A stretch of 31,402 bases of DNA, from the IMG/VR virus record IMGVR_UViG_3300021373_002232, positions 1-31,402 of that record. One strand, 5' to 3'. The number at the start of each line of letters is the position of its first letter. Position 1 is the stretch's first letter. The notes under the pieces are model-generated. The model was not told where the DNA came from and searched no databases. It saw nothing but the letters and a program-made list of their open reading frames with translations. Both the position numbers and the translations under genes were made by a program. This document shows positions 1-6,444 of the stretch, in pieces. Origin of the DNA: a virus.

Positions 1-453
1 GAGTGGCTTGTCCGATGGGACATTGGCGCGGCTCAGAATGTGCTGGCGATAACGTTCCGGGTGGCCGGTCTGGTACTTGTCGATGATCTTGTTGACCGTT
101 GGGTTCTCACCTACGCGAGCTTGGATGAAGTAGCCGTAATAAGCCACACCGTCGGCGGGCGTCTCGAATGCTGGCGTGGGCAGAGGATTGCCATCGGAGC
201 CGGGCAGATCCGACGTGCTGATGCTGTTGAACAGCTTGTCTGCGCCGTCTGAACGACGGCCAACGGCACCGGGGTTGTAGAAGCGTATCGAGGCTGGCGG
301 ATAGTCTCGGTTGCCAGCGTAGGTGACGTCTGGCCCATCGTATTGCGAGCGATGTTCGGACAGCATGGGCTGGAACATTCGCCCCTTCTCAGGATCTGTG
401 AAGATTGCACTGAAACGAGCGGCTGGAATTGGTGGAACGGGCGTATCAACCAT
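1..453 (-). CDS. Hypothetical protein, 3' end beyond the left edge
   Basis: An open minus-strand frame runs from an ATG at 453 to the window edge without a stop (151 codons visible). The N-terminus begins MVDTPVPPIPAARF and continues with a proline/glycine-rich, Tyr-containing stretch (GVAYYGYFIQARVGENP) that reads like ordinary coding sequence. An AGAGG lies about 9 nt upstream of the ATG and serves as a plausible ribosome site. I do not recognise the family, and no catalytic motif or membrane segment is visible. It lies downstream of the replication genes on the same strand and is separated from the 592-1020 gene by a strong hairpin. It could be the start of a further structural or packaging gene, but that is a guess from position. 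The coding call is fairly safe and the function is unknown. Confidence 0.7.
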   Translation of the reverse strand, partial: MVDTPVPPIPAARFSAIFTDPEKGRMFQPMLSEHRSQYDGPDVTYAGNRDYPPASIRFYNPGAVGRRSDGADKLFNSISTSDLPGSDGNPLPTPAFETPADGVAYYGYFIQARVGENPTVNKIIDKYQTGHPERYRQHILSRANVPSDKPL

Positions 454-525
454 GGTGCTGGGCCTCTGTGGAAACTGAGGCGCAGCCTAGCAAGTGGGGA
501 CCGTGTCGTCGTCCGGGTACATGGT

Positions 526-563
526 GCCCCCAGCCAGCAGGGAGGAGAATGCTGGCTGGGGGC
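526..563 (-). other. Strong 13-bp intergenic hairpin, terminator-like without U-tract
   Basis: A perfect inverted repeat, GCCCCCAGCCAGC (526-538) and GCTGGCTGGGGGC (551-563), surrounds a 12-nt loop in the 138-bp gap between the genes ending at 592 and starting at 453. Neither strand has a run of T after the stem, so it is not a canonical intrinsic terminator. It may be an RNA-stability element, a weak or factor-assisted terminator, or a protein-binding site. Confidence 0.6.
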
Positions 564-591
564 GTGTAGGAGCGCAGGTGGAGGCGCTCAA

Positions 592-1020
592 CTACACTTG
601 TGGCAGGCAGGGATACCGCTCGGCGAAAGCCAGCGGGGCTGCAAGTTCTAGGAAGATGTCGGGGTTCGAGATCTGGTCGTGGGCAAGGAGCCACCGCATG
701 ATGGTCTCTTCGGTCGCCTTGATGTCCTCGAACTCGTGGGTGTCACAGATGATTGGTGCGCCTGTGTGCATGACCGAGGCAGCGTTTGCACCGCCAATGA
801 GGCCAGAGATGTAGAACCATACCGCGTGACCCGGCTCGTCTCTTGCGCCAGACAAGGCATCGAACATTTGATCACGCGGCGTCAGTAGCGCCTGACCGCG
901 TGCGTGCTGGCTGAAGAACACTGCACACGCGAAAGCCATCGACAGCGTCAGAGCTATGGTCAGTGGGCGGATCAATGCGTGGCGATCCTCGTCACGACGT
1001 CGTCTAAAAAACTGATGCAT
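592..1020 (-). CDS. Rap1a/Tai immunity-like small secreted protein
   Basis: A 142-residue protein with an arginine-rich N-terminus (HQFFRRRRDEDR) and one hydrophobic segment around residues 17-40 (RPLTIALTLSMAFACAVFF). The segment reads as a signal peptide or membrane anchor. The mature part has the pattern of the Rap1a/Tai domain: a FYISGLIGGA helix, a first Cys (ICDTHEF), a threonine followed by a helix ending RWLLAH, a NPD turn, and a final helix closing on the second Cys (APLAFAERYPC). In that family the two Cys form a disulfide in the periplasm. Known members include immunity proteins of type VI secretion amidase or lipoprotein-type effectors, but many phage copies have no assigned role. 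The ATG at 1020 has a GAGG about 10 nt upstream. A TTG at 975 that overlaps the preceding stop would give a shorter classical signal peptide. The domain call comes from pattern recognition only. Confidence 0.6.
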   Translation of the reverse strand: MHQFFRRRRDEDRHALIRPLTIALTLSMAFACAVFFSQHARGQALLTPRDQMFDALSGARDEPGHAVWFYISGLIGGANAASVMHTGAPIICDTHEFEDIKATEETIMRWLLAHDQISNPDIFLELAAPLAFAERYPCLPQV

Positions 1021-1616
1021 GACTGAGTGGCCTCGTCGCTGATGTCATGGTCGATGCTGCTAGGCAGATCGTTGGGATCGATAGGCTGTAAGTGGACCAT
1101 TGCCGTGATAACCATGCTGGCCAGCTCTTGGCCGTCGGCTGTCGGGCCGTCCTTGATGAACTGGCGCAGCTCGGGGGTGATGTCGTAGGGCTTGTCGTCT
1201 AAAAACGCACGGAACTGCCAGTACCAGTCTGAGATGTCGGAGCGTGCTAGATCTGCCGTGACGAGACTGTCGAAGAGATGCAAAGCCTCTTCGTTGAACT
1301 CCCACAGCGCACGGGCGCGCTCCGGTAGATCGTCGAAGAACTCGCCGCAGATGGAGAGAGCCATCTTATCGGCAACCGGAAGACCAGCGTCCTTGTACGG
1401 TTCGGTCTGGGTCTGTGAGACCAGCTCCTCCATGGCCTCGTCTACGAGTGTTTTCACTTCTGCGGCGCTGTTCTTAGGTATGGCCGCAATGATCTTGACC
1501 TGTTGCTCCTCCTCGTCCGCCGTCTCGCTGATCACGAAAGCCACGACTGCGAGGGGCGACTGGGCGTCCTCGATGGCTTCGCGTAGCTCTTGCAGCACGC
1601 GGTCATCTATCATCAT
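972..1616 (-). CDS. Acidic hypothetical protein
   Basis: A 214-residue acidic, mostly helical protein starting MMIDDRVLQELREAIEDAQ. I chose the ATG at 1616 because AAGGAG sits 7 nt before it. The frame stays open back to a TTG at 1634, but that start has no comparable site. The N-terminal half (about residues 15-65) has alternating hydrophobic strands (LAVVAFVISE, VKIIAAIP) and a glutamate-rich turn. The C-terminal half is tryptophan/tyrosine-rich (DISDWYWQFRAFLDD). No known domain, signal peptide or membrane segment is evident. It overlaps the end of the resolvase gene by 14 nt and the start of the Rap1a-like gene, so it is translationally coupled within a minus-strand operon. Its function is unknown. 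Confidence 0.7.
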   Translation of the reverse strand: MMIDDRVLQELREAIEDAQSPLAVVAFVISETADEEEQQVKIIAAIPKNSAAEVKTLVDEAMEELVSQTQTEPYKDAGLPVADKMALSICGEFFDDLPERARALWEFNEEALHLFDSLVTADLARSDISDWYWQFRAFLDDKPYDITPELRQFIKDGPTADGQELASMVITAMVHLQPIDPNDLPSSIDHDISDEATQSCISFLDDVVTRIATH

Positions 1617-1986
1617 CTGCCTTCTCCTTGACAAATCCCTTGTGGAGCAGCCACCCCTTGTAGAGGGCCACGAAATCTTGAAGCCGCATGAGAACGTGAC
1701 TGTTCTCCATGGACTGAAGCGAGCGGCGGTTGATCACGACGGGCATGTCGAGGCCAGCGTTCTTGACGGCTTGCTTCATGAACTCGGTCGGCGAAAACTT
1801 CTCGGTGCGCTTGGCCTCTACGGCAATGCCGGGGGTGCCTGTGAGGTCGGGCAGGGCCTCGCCTCTGCCGCCGCCCGAGAGAGGCGTGCGATGAGAGCTG
1901 AGGCCAACGTGTTCGTTGAAGTAAGCAGCCAGATCGCGCTCGTACTGGTCGCCCTTGGCCTTTGCGCCGCGCCCGTTAATTGCCAA
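1603..1986 (-). CDS. Hjc/RecU-like PD-(D/E)XK Holliday-junction resolvase or endonuclease
   Basis: A 127-residue nuclease of the PD-(D/E)XK fold. The visible catalytic set is E16 in the first helix (KGDQYERDLAAYF), D47 in PDLTG, the E57-A-K59 pair in IAVEAKR, and a downstream Q72 helix. The glycine/arginine-rich loop SHRTPLSGGGRGEALPDLTG matches small archaeal-type Hjc and phage resolvases that cut four-way junctions before DNA packaging. A nonspecific or penetration-type nuclease remains possible. Translation starts at TTG 1986 with GGAG 7 nt upstream, and the gene overlaps the zinc-ribbon gene by 11 nt. It lies in one minus-strand cluster downstream of the replicase, which fits a role in resolving recombination intermediates made with the Sak4/SSB/exonuclease set. 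Confidence 0.75.
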   Translation of the reverse strand: MAINGRGAKAKGDQYERDLAAYFNEHVGLSSHRTPLSGGGRGEALPDLTGTPGIAVEAKRTEKFSPTEFMKQAVKNAGLDMPVVINRRSLQSMENSHVLMRLQDFVALYKGWLLHKGFVKEKADDDR

Positions 1987-2254
1987 TGCTCAGCTCCTTC
2001 CTGCATTTGCGGCAGAAGAACCAGTTGCGTGGGCGGCGCTTGGTGTCGCCGCATCGCATACAGGGTCGCTGCCAGAGAGCAGAGCGCTTGGGTTGAAACT
2101 TTGCGCCGGGGTACTGGCGAAGGCCCAGTTGGACGTGCAGACGCTTGACCGTGTCTGTGCAGCAGCCAAGGAATGCAGCCTGCTCGGATAGTGGGTCTGC
2201 GACATGCTCACGGAGCCATTCCTTTTCTGGGGCGGACAGGATGCGCTTGGCCAT
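1976..2254 (-). CDS. Small HTH plus zinc-ribbon DNA-binding protein
   Basis: A 92-residue basic protein in two parts. Residues about 8-45 hold a helix-turn-helix-like region (LSEQAAFLGC, then TDTVKRLHVQLGL). Residues about 64-86 hold a zinc ribbon with Cys pairs CMRC and CRKC separated by about 14 basic residues. The combination suggests a sequence-specific DNA-binding protein, either a transcription regulator or a nuclease accessory factor. No nuclease residues are visible. The ATG at 2254 is preceded by GAGG at a short distance. It is the first gene of the leftward minus-strand cluster, immediately downstream of the 650-bp regulatory region, and carries the TGTAAACTTTTTTGACA motif about 30 nt upstream. 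The exact role is unknown. Confidence 0.65.
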   Translation of the reverse strand: MAKRILSAPEKEWLREHVADPLSEQAAFLGCCTDTVKRLHVQLGLRQYPGAKFQPKRSALWQRPCMRCGDTKRRPRNWFFCRKCRKELSIGN

Positions 2255-2282
2255 GCTGCCTCATTCGTTGTTGCTAACTATG

Positions 2283-2299
2283 TGTAAACTTTTTTGACA
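2283..2299. promoter_or_regulatory. Operator-like motif TGTAAACTTTTTTGACA (copy 1)
   Basis: This 17-bp element matches 15 of 17 bases of TGTTCACTTTTTTGACA at 5168-5184. It has outer TGT and ACA ends around an A/T core, an arrangement typical of operators bound by small HTH dimers. It lies just upstream of the minus-strand zinc-ribbon gene. A third, shorter relative (TGTAAACTATTGACA) occurs at 2596-2610. The likely ligand is the Cro-like protein encoded at 4913-5128 (inference). Confidence 0.5.
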
Positions 2300-2334
2300 T
2301 AGCAAGCAAATTATCTGTGGACATTCGTTGCGGA

Positions 2335-2455
2335 CCAGCCCCCCAAAGGGCTGGGGAGCGCCGCGCACGCAGACAGATGAAGCAATACGCTCCGGGGGAG
2401 CGTTTGCGTGACAGTAGAAGCAACGGGGGCGGAGCGAACGCTCCGGGGGAGCGTT
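2335..2455. repeat. Cluster of three GC-rich hairpins, two of them nearly identical direct repeats
   Basis: Hairpin 1 pairs CCAGCCC (2335-2341) with GGGCTGG (2348-2354). Hairpin 2 is ACGCTCC/GGAGCGT at 2387-2403 with a GGG loop. Hairpin 3 is AACGCTCC/GGAGCGTT at 2437-2455 with the same loop. Hairpins 2 and 3 share ACGCTCCGGGGGAGCGTT and lie about 50 nt apart. No T-tract follows any of them. The arrangement could be an iteron-like or packaging site, or a structured RNA. Confidence 0.65.
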
Positions 2456-2604
2456 AGTGGGGCAAACGGCTCGACGTTCTTGGCTGGTCTAGCGACGTGT
2501 CCTTTGAGGAAGTTTGATGTGCCAGTCTAACAACCTGGCGCATGTATTTTCGTGTCCTGTCCCACACACCTGACGACGAACAAGGGGTAAAAGACTGTAA
2601 ACTA

Positions 2605-2641
2605 TTGACAACGTTTTCCCACCATGTCCCTATATATAACA
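2605..2641. promoter_or_regulatory. AT-rich promoter-like element
   Basis: On the plus strand, TTGACA (2605-2610) is followed 20 nt later by TATATA (2631-2636), a spacing longer than ideal. On the minus strand, TGTTATATA (2641-2633) resembles an extended -10 that would fire toward the 2254 gene. Either reading is weak. The direction is undecided. Confidence 0.3.
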
Positions 2642-2671
2642 GGTGGGTCGTTAGTAGTTGTCTGACGTTAC

Positions 2672-2697
2672 GTAAACATACGCTTCGCTATGTTTAC
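2672..2697. repeat. 9-bp inverted repeat GTAAACATA/TATGTTTAC
   Basis: Perfect arms at 2672-2680 and 2689-2697 enclose an 8-nt loop (CGCTTCGC). The arm shares the GTAAAC core of the operator-like motif at 2283. The stem is too AT-rich for a good terminator, although a short TTCTT follows on the plus strand. It could be an operator or a weak plus-strand terminator. Confidence 0.45.
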
Positions 2698-2904
2698 TTC
2701 TTCCAGTCTGCTGTACGTCGTCTTTGCTCCCCTTGGGGTCCGCAAAGACAGTTGCTTTACCTCTTTGCTTCCTAACTACGTGCCTCTTGGGTCTTTGCTG
2801 GATCGTGCATCAAAATTTCCATTTAAAATTTGAGACAATCTCCGAGGCGCAAAAGCGCGAGCGCAACCGTGCGGCGGAGCCGCAACTGGCTGCGTGGGTA
2901 GACC

Positions 2905-4935
2905 TTATTCGTGAGCAGCTTGGGCCAGCTCAGGTCGTGTATCTTGGCCCCCGTCGCGTAGACCCCAATCAACCAACAAAGGAACAGGCACCCTCAAAGA
3001 CCGACTGATGGCTGCCAGTGGATCTGCCAAGGCCGTGATGCTTGGGTGCGTGCGCATGCTTATGGCCGCCTCCTTGACCGACATCGTGCTGTGCAGCGTT
3101 GGTCTCCAGTCGCCTGTGCCAATCACCTGACCGAGATAGTAGCTTCGCTCCGTGATGGGGTTGGCTTCCCGCACTTTGCCGTAACTGATCTGCGTCACGC
3201 GGTCGAGCGGGTCAGAGATCTGGCGGGTGAGGGACACAGCTTGGAAGGGCGTGCAGTCAATCTGCCTTACGACCTGCCGGTACTTTTCATCACTGTTCCA
3301 GATCGCGTGCTTGCGCTGGGCCATGGCCTCATCTTCGTAGACGGGCTTCACAAAGATCTGCGTGCTGATGTTCGTGAGCGCGTGGCTGCTGCCAGCCTCA
3401 GTGGCGTGGCCATCCGCACCGGGTTTGTTGCTGTGGTGGAGCCACACCACGCACAGCCCAGCGCGACAGAGCTTTTGGGTCAGCACATTGTACTTGGTCC
3501 ATTCGCTGGCCTCGTTCTCTTTGAGGCCGGGATAGTGGCTGCGGACTGTGTCGAACACGACGATGTCCGGGTTGTGCCGCTGGATCAGCCGTGTGAGCTG
3601 CCGGGTGCCGTTGTCTGTGGTCAGATTGAGAGCCGTATCAATCATGCCGTCTGGCCCCGGCACACTGCCCGGAATGACGCGCAAGTTGTCGCCGCTGTTG
3701 CCAATCAGGCTGAAGCGCTTCAGTCGATCCGAGATCAGGTGCGGATTGTTCTCTGGGTCAAACACCAAGGCCGTCGGAGTGGCTTGTATCTGCCAAGGAC
3801 CAACGAACTTTCCCAACTTCGTCGGATCACAGGCAGCCTTGAGCAGCATCATGAGCAGCTCAGACTTTCCGCTGCCCGAGTAGCCAGCCACCATGGTCGC
3901 CTTGCCGGGTTCGAGAATAGTTTCCACGAAGGCCTCTTTGCGCGGGGGTAGGCTGTCGATGAAGCGCTCGGCTGTGGCGTCCGACAGGTAGCCAATCAGA
4001 GGCTTCGGCAGCTCCTCTTCCGCAACAGGCTTGCCGTGTTCGTCGGGGTGGTTCTTCATGTCCAGCCTCCACAGGCTGTCCACGATTATGGCCGTCTCCT
4101 TACCAGCGTACTTTTCGTGATCCCAGTACAGTGCGCCTAAGCGCTGGGCTTCACCCAACACCCACGCCTTGTCTCGTCGCTCAGCGATCAGCATGCCCAC
4201 GACATTGCGCATGGTGTTATTGCGGATGCCCTTTGTGATCATCTTGCCGTCGCGGATCGAATGCAGCCATTCCTCAGCCGTTTGGCCCAGAGCAGGGAGA
4301 TCAGACAGGTCAAGGTCACGCAGGCCGTGTGCCGGTGCATCCGTCTTCTTGATCATGCTGAGGCCCGGAAACGGAGGCAGCTCATCGATGGGCGAACGGT
4401 GTAACCATTTCAACCCACTGCTTGGTGGCACCCTCGCGATGCCACCATCCCCGCGCAGATCCATGCCCTCAATGCCCTGAGAGGCGGTGTTCTGCACGCT
4501 GTGTCCGGGGTGGCGAAACCAATAGTGCCAGCCTTTGGTGGTCTGAACGGCCAGATCCGCGTTTGTTAGACCATGCTGCTGCGCCATAAGGTGAGCCTCG
4601 GGCGTATCGAGGTCCACCACTACGATGCCGCTAAGCCGTCCTGTCACGATGCCGATGTCCAAGGGCACAGGCTCTGGCCAACGTCGGCGCGCTCGGTAAT
4701 TTTCACTCAGCCACGGACGGCCAACATGCACCTTGCCATCCTCGCTCAGCCACTCGGGTGGTTCTGGGCTTTGGAAATAGTCATGCAGATCAAAGAGGTC
4801 GTCCTCTGTCTGCCTGATCGTTTGCCATTGGCTCCATTGATGACACGGAATTTTGTCGCCCCGTTTTAAGGCGACGACCTGCAAGCCTTCTTCGTGGAGT
4901 TCAAGGGCAAGATCAATCCACTTCCAATCTGTCAC
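2905..4935 (-). CDS. Bifunctional primase-polymerase fused to RepA-like helicase/ATPase
   Basis: A 676-residue replicase of the prim-pol type. The N-terminal prim-pol domain (about residues 1-190) shows the catalytic acidic pair in VVVDLDTP (D108, D110), a KGWHYWF motif with H137, and MDLRGDGGIARVPPS with D159, as in the D5/RepB prim-pol family. A linker with a small helical region leads to a RecA-type ATPase: Walker A GYSGSGKS (about 351-358), Walker B DIVVFDT with D462, and a WLHHSNK motif near residue 500, as in RepA/AAA_25 helicases. It likely makes primers and unwinds DNA at the phage fork. I chose GTG 4935, which has AGGAG 7 nt before it and overlaps the Cro-like gene by 23 nt. An ATG at 4950 is the alternative. 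No separate DNA polymerase is in the window. The last 30 or so residues are low in recognisable structure. Confidence 0.88.
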   Translation of the reverse strand: MTDWKWIDLALELHEEGLQVVALKRGDKIPCHQWSQWQTIRQTEDDLFDLHDYFQSPEPPEWLSEDGKVHVGRPWLSENYRARRRWPEPVPLDIGIVTGRLSGIVVVDLDTPEAHLMAQQHGLTNADLAVQTTKGWHYWFRHPGHSVQNTASQGIEGMDLRGDGGIARVPPSSGLKWLHRSPIDELPPFPGLSMIKKTDAPAHGLRDLDLSDLPALGQTAEEWLHSIRDGKMITKGIRNNTMRNVVGMLIAERRDKAWVLGEAQRLGALYWDHEKYAGKETAIIVDSLWRLDMKNHPDEHGKPVAEEELPKPLIGYLSDATAERFIDSLPPRKEAFVETILEPGKATMVAGYSGSGKSELLMMLLKAACDPTKLGKFVGPWQIQATPTALVFDPENNPHLISDRLKRFSLIGNSGDNLRVIPGSVPGPDGMIDTALNLTTDNGTRQLTRLIQRHNPDIVVFDTVRSHYPGLKENEASEWTKYNVLTQKLCRAGLCVVWLHHSNKPGADGHATEAGSSHALTNISTQIFVKPVYEDEAMAQRKHAIWNSDEKYRQVVRQIDCTPFQAVSLTRQISDPLDRVTQISYGKVREANPITERSYYLGQVIGTGDWRPTLHSTMSVKEAAISMRTHPSITALADPLAAISRSLRVPVPLLVDWGLRDGGQDTRPELAQAAHE

Positions 4936-5128
4936 GCAACTTCTCCTCATCGCTGACAATAAACTCTTTTGGGTCCAACCCTTTCGCCTCGCAGACGCGA
5001 ACCAAGTCTGCAATCCGCATGTCTCGTGACTTCTTCCAGTGATAAACGGCGGTGCGCGAGCGCCCTGCGAGCGCTGCAAGCTGCGGCATCCCGCCGACCT
5101 TTTTCACCAGCTTGTCGAAGTCGAGCAT
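4913..5128 (-). CDS. Cro-like HTH transcription regulator
   Basis: A 71-residue protein consisting almost entirely of a helix-turn-helix. GGMPQLAALAGRSRTAVYHW at about residues 12-31 has the layout of Cro/YdaS-type DNA-binding helices (Q-x-x-x-A, turn, recognition helix R-S-R-T-A-V-Y-H-W). A helical C-terminus (ADLVRVCEAKGLDPKEF) likely dimerises. GAGG lies about 6 nt before the ATG. It is the first gene of the leftward operon and overlaps the replicase gene, so both would be made from one message. Divergent from the recombination operon, it is ideally placed to control both directions through the motif at 5168-5184. Whether it represses a lytic switch or only autoregulates is unknown. No integrase or CI-type repressor is present here. 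Confidence 0.78.
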   Translation of the reverse strand: MLDFDKLVKKVGGMPQLAALAGRSRTAVYHWKKSRDMRIADLVRVCEAKGLDPKEFIVSDEEKLRDRLEVD

Positions 5129-5149
5129 TCTTTCCTCTTGCGTTACGGG

Positions 5150-5163
5150 CTAAACGGGTTTAG
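5150..5163. repeat. Short palindrome CTAAAC-GG-GTTTAG in the divergent intergenic region
   Basis: Six-base arms CTAAAC and GTTTAG flank a GG centre, 22 bp upstream of the Cro-like start codon. Together with the neighbouring 17-bp motif it gives two potential protein-binding sites in an 81-bp divergent intergenic space. No confident -35/-10 pair could be set for either direction. A weak plus-strand candidate is TTGCGT, 17 nt, TAGAAA. Confidence 0.35.
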
Positions 5164-5167
5164 AAAT

Positions 5168-5184
5168 TGTTCACTTTTTTGACA
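5168..5184. promoter_or_regulatory. Operator-like motif TGTTCACTTTTTTGACA (copy 2)
   Basis: This is the second copy of the element seen at 2283-2299 (15 of 17 bases identical). It lies between the divergent Cro-like gene (start 5128) and Sak4-like gene (start 5210). On the minus strand it reads TGTCAAAAAAGTGAACA, a near-palindrome TGT-N11-ACA. Position and repetition suggest binding by the adjacent Cro-like protein. That pairing is inference. Confidence 0.55.
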
Positions 5185-5209
5185 GCTCATGCAAGGAGAA
5201 GCAAGCAGA

Positions 5210-5959
5210 ATGTCACTTCCAATTCGTTCAACAAGCAGCATCGCGCTCAACGACCCGAGCAAGTCGCTGCTCTACGCACATATGGGCTGGGGGAAGACTT
5301 ACACCGCCCGGTACTTCGCCGAAGCTTATGGCAAAGGCGTCATCTTTTCCGGCGAAGCAGGCCTTAAAAGTCTGCAAGACGTCGAGATCGACTACATTCC
5401 GTTTACGGGATGGGAACAGCCAGAAGGCGACGGGGTCGCGTTCAAGGATCTGCTGAAGATGATGCGCAGCCCCGAGTTCAAGAAGGCTGGTTACAAGTGG
5501 ATCATGCTCGACAGTTTGACTGAACTGTCAGACATCATCTTCCGGCATTTCGACAAGTTGTACGGTGATGCCAATGGCTTCAAGGTCTGGGCTGATTACG
5601 GCAAGGCCATCGAAGGCACGTTGCGGATGATCCGCGACCAGAACGACTACCACGTCGTTGTCACCTGTCTCGCTAAAGAGGAGGCGGACAACAACGGCGT
5701 AAATCATTACTGGCCCCAAGTGCAGGGCAGCAAGCAGGGCAAGAAAATCCCAGCGATTTTCGACAACGTATTCTGCGGAGCCAAAATCCCCGTCAAGTCG
5801 AGCGACGGGCCACCCGCCATCCAACGGGTTATCTACACCGACGAAGTGAACGGCTGGCACGGCAAGGTCCGTGACCCATTCGGCGCTGCTCGTCCGGTCG
5901 AAGAGACCTCGAACATCGTCGACATCATCAAGCGTATCCAGACAGGAGAAAAGAAATGA
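5210..5959 (+). CDS. Sak4-like RecA-family recombinase/annealase ATPase
   Basis: A 249-residue RecA-core ATPase. Walker A is AHMGWGKTYT at residues about 23-32. Walker B is WIMLDSLTEL with D101. It is of single-domain length, as in phage Sak4 proteins, which act with SSB as single-strand annealing or strand-exchange recombinases. The C-terminal part has the family-typical region HYWPQVQGSKQGKKIPAIFD, followed by a basic tail. I chose ATG 5210 (AAGGAG about 10 nt upstream) over the in-frame ATG at 5189, which abuts the operator-like motif and has no ribosome site. Its last codons overlap the SSB start (ATGA), indicating translational coupling. It heads the only plus-strand operon of the window, followed by SSB and exonuclease, a recombination module seen in many phages. 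Confidence 0.85.
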   Translation: MSLPIRSTSSIALNDPSKSLLYAHMGWGKTYTARYFAEAYGKGVIFSGEAGLKSLQDVEIDYIPFTGWEQPEGDGVAFKDLLKMMRSPEFKKAGYKWIMLDSLTELSDIIFRHFDKLYGDANGFKVWADYGKAIEGTLRMIRDQNDYHVVVTCLAKEEADNNGVNHYWPQVQGSKQGKKIPAIFDNVFCGAKIPVKSSDGPPAIQRVIYTDEVNGWHGKVRDPFGAARPVEETSNIVDIIKRIQTGEKK

Positions 5960-6444
5960 GCCTAGCGTTTAGCGATCTTGATCTTTCGGGCGTCAGCGAA
6001 AACAGCGCCCTTGGCGTGGGCGTCCACGTCGTAGAAATCACCGAAGCCAAGTTCGGCCCAATCCAGCCGGGCGAACGTCCCGTTGTGGAACTTGAGCTGA
6101 ACAGTGGGGGAGCCACCTTCACTGACCGTCTTCGCGTTTTTAGCGAGAGCGAGGTGGGCCAGCGCATCAGCCGCCAGCGCCTCAAAGCCTACTTGGTGGC
6201 CACCGACTTCGAAGATCCTGACAACCCCAGCGACATCAACTGGTTCAAGGGCAAGCGCGTCAAGGTCAAGATCGAACCGGGCAAAGCCTTTGTCCGCGAT
6301 GATGGTTCGACGGGCAACTACAAGAACGTGACTGGGGTTTACGCCGCAGACGCACAAGTCAGCGAAAGCATAGCTCCGGCAACTGCACCCGCGCTTGCTG
6401 CTGCATCCTCTGGCAACAACTTCGACGACGCCATTCCTTTCTAA
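5956..6444 (+). CDS. Single-stranded DNA-binding protein (DUF669/gp2.5-like)
   Basis: A 162-residue protein beginning MSLAFSDLDLSGV with a beta-rich core (VGVHVVEITEAKFG, ERPVVELELNSGG) and NWFKGKRVKVKIEPG, as in DUF669-type phage SSBs. An alanine/proline-rich linker (about 138-155) ends in the acidic, phenylalanine-terminated tail NNFDDAIPF, the hallmark SSB tip that recruits partner proteins. It would coat single-stranded DNA made by the downstream exonuclease and present it to the Sak4 ATPase. The start overlaps the sak4 stop by 4 nt (ATGA) and the stop overlaps the exonuclease start by 1 nt (TAATG), so the three genes are coupled. Confidence 0.82.
   Translation: MSLAFSDLDLSGVSENSALGVGVHVVEITEAKFGPIQPGERPVVELELNSGGATFTDRLRVFSESEVGQRISRQRLKAYLVATDFEDPDNPSDINWFKGKRVKVKIEPGKAFVRDDGSTGNYKNVTGVYAADAQVSESIAPATAPALAAASSGNNFDDAIPF

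Larger units (their letters stand above)
2255..2904. other. 650-bp non-coding regulatory or replication-origin-like region
   Basis: No convincing gene lies between the start of the zinc-ribbon gene and the end of the replicase gene. The region holds, in order, an operator-like motif, a GC-rich cluster of three hairpins (two nearly identical), an AT-rich promoter-like spot and a 9-bp inverted repeat. Base composition switches from very GC-rich (2330-2470) to AT-rich (2580-2710), unlike the surrounding genes. Possible roles are a replication origin, an early promoter region, a packaging signal or a small RNA. Which one applies cannot be told from sequence alone. Confidence 0.6.

Noticed and set aside
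1192-2148. 318-residue plus-strand frame opposite the resolvase and acidic-protein genes
   Set aside because: Serine/arginine-rich antisense shadow; the minus-strand genes have good starts, overlaps and recognisable motifs.
2542-2775. 77-residue plus-strand frame inside the non-coding region
   Set aside because: No ribosome site, odd composition and interruption by the promoter-like AT-rich spot and hairpins; reads like chance.
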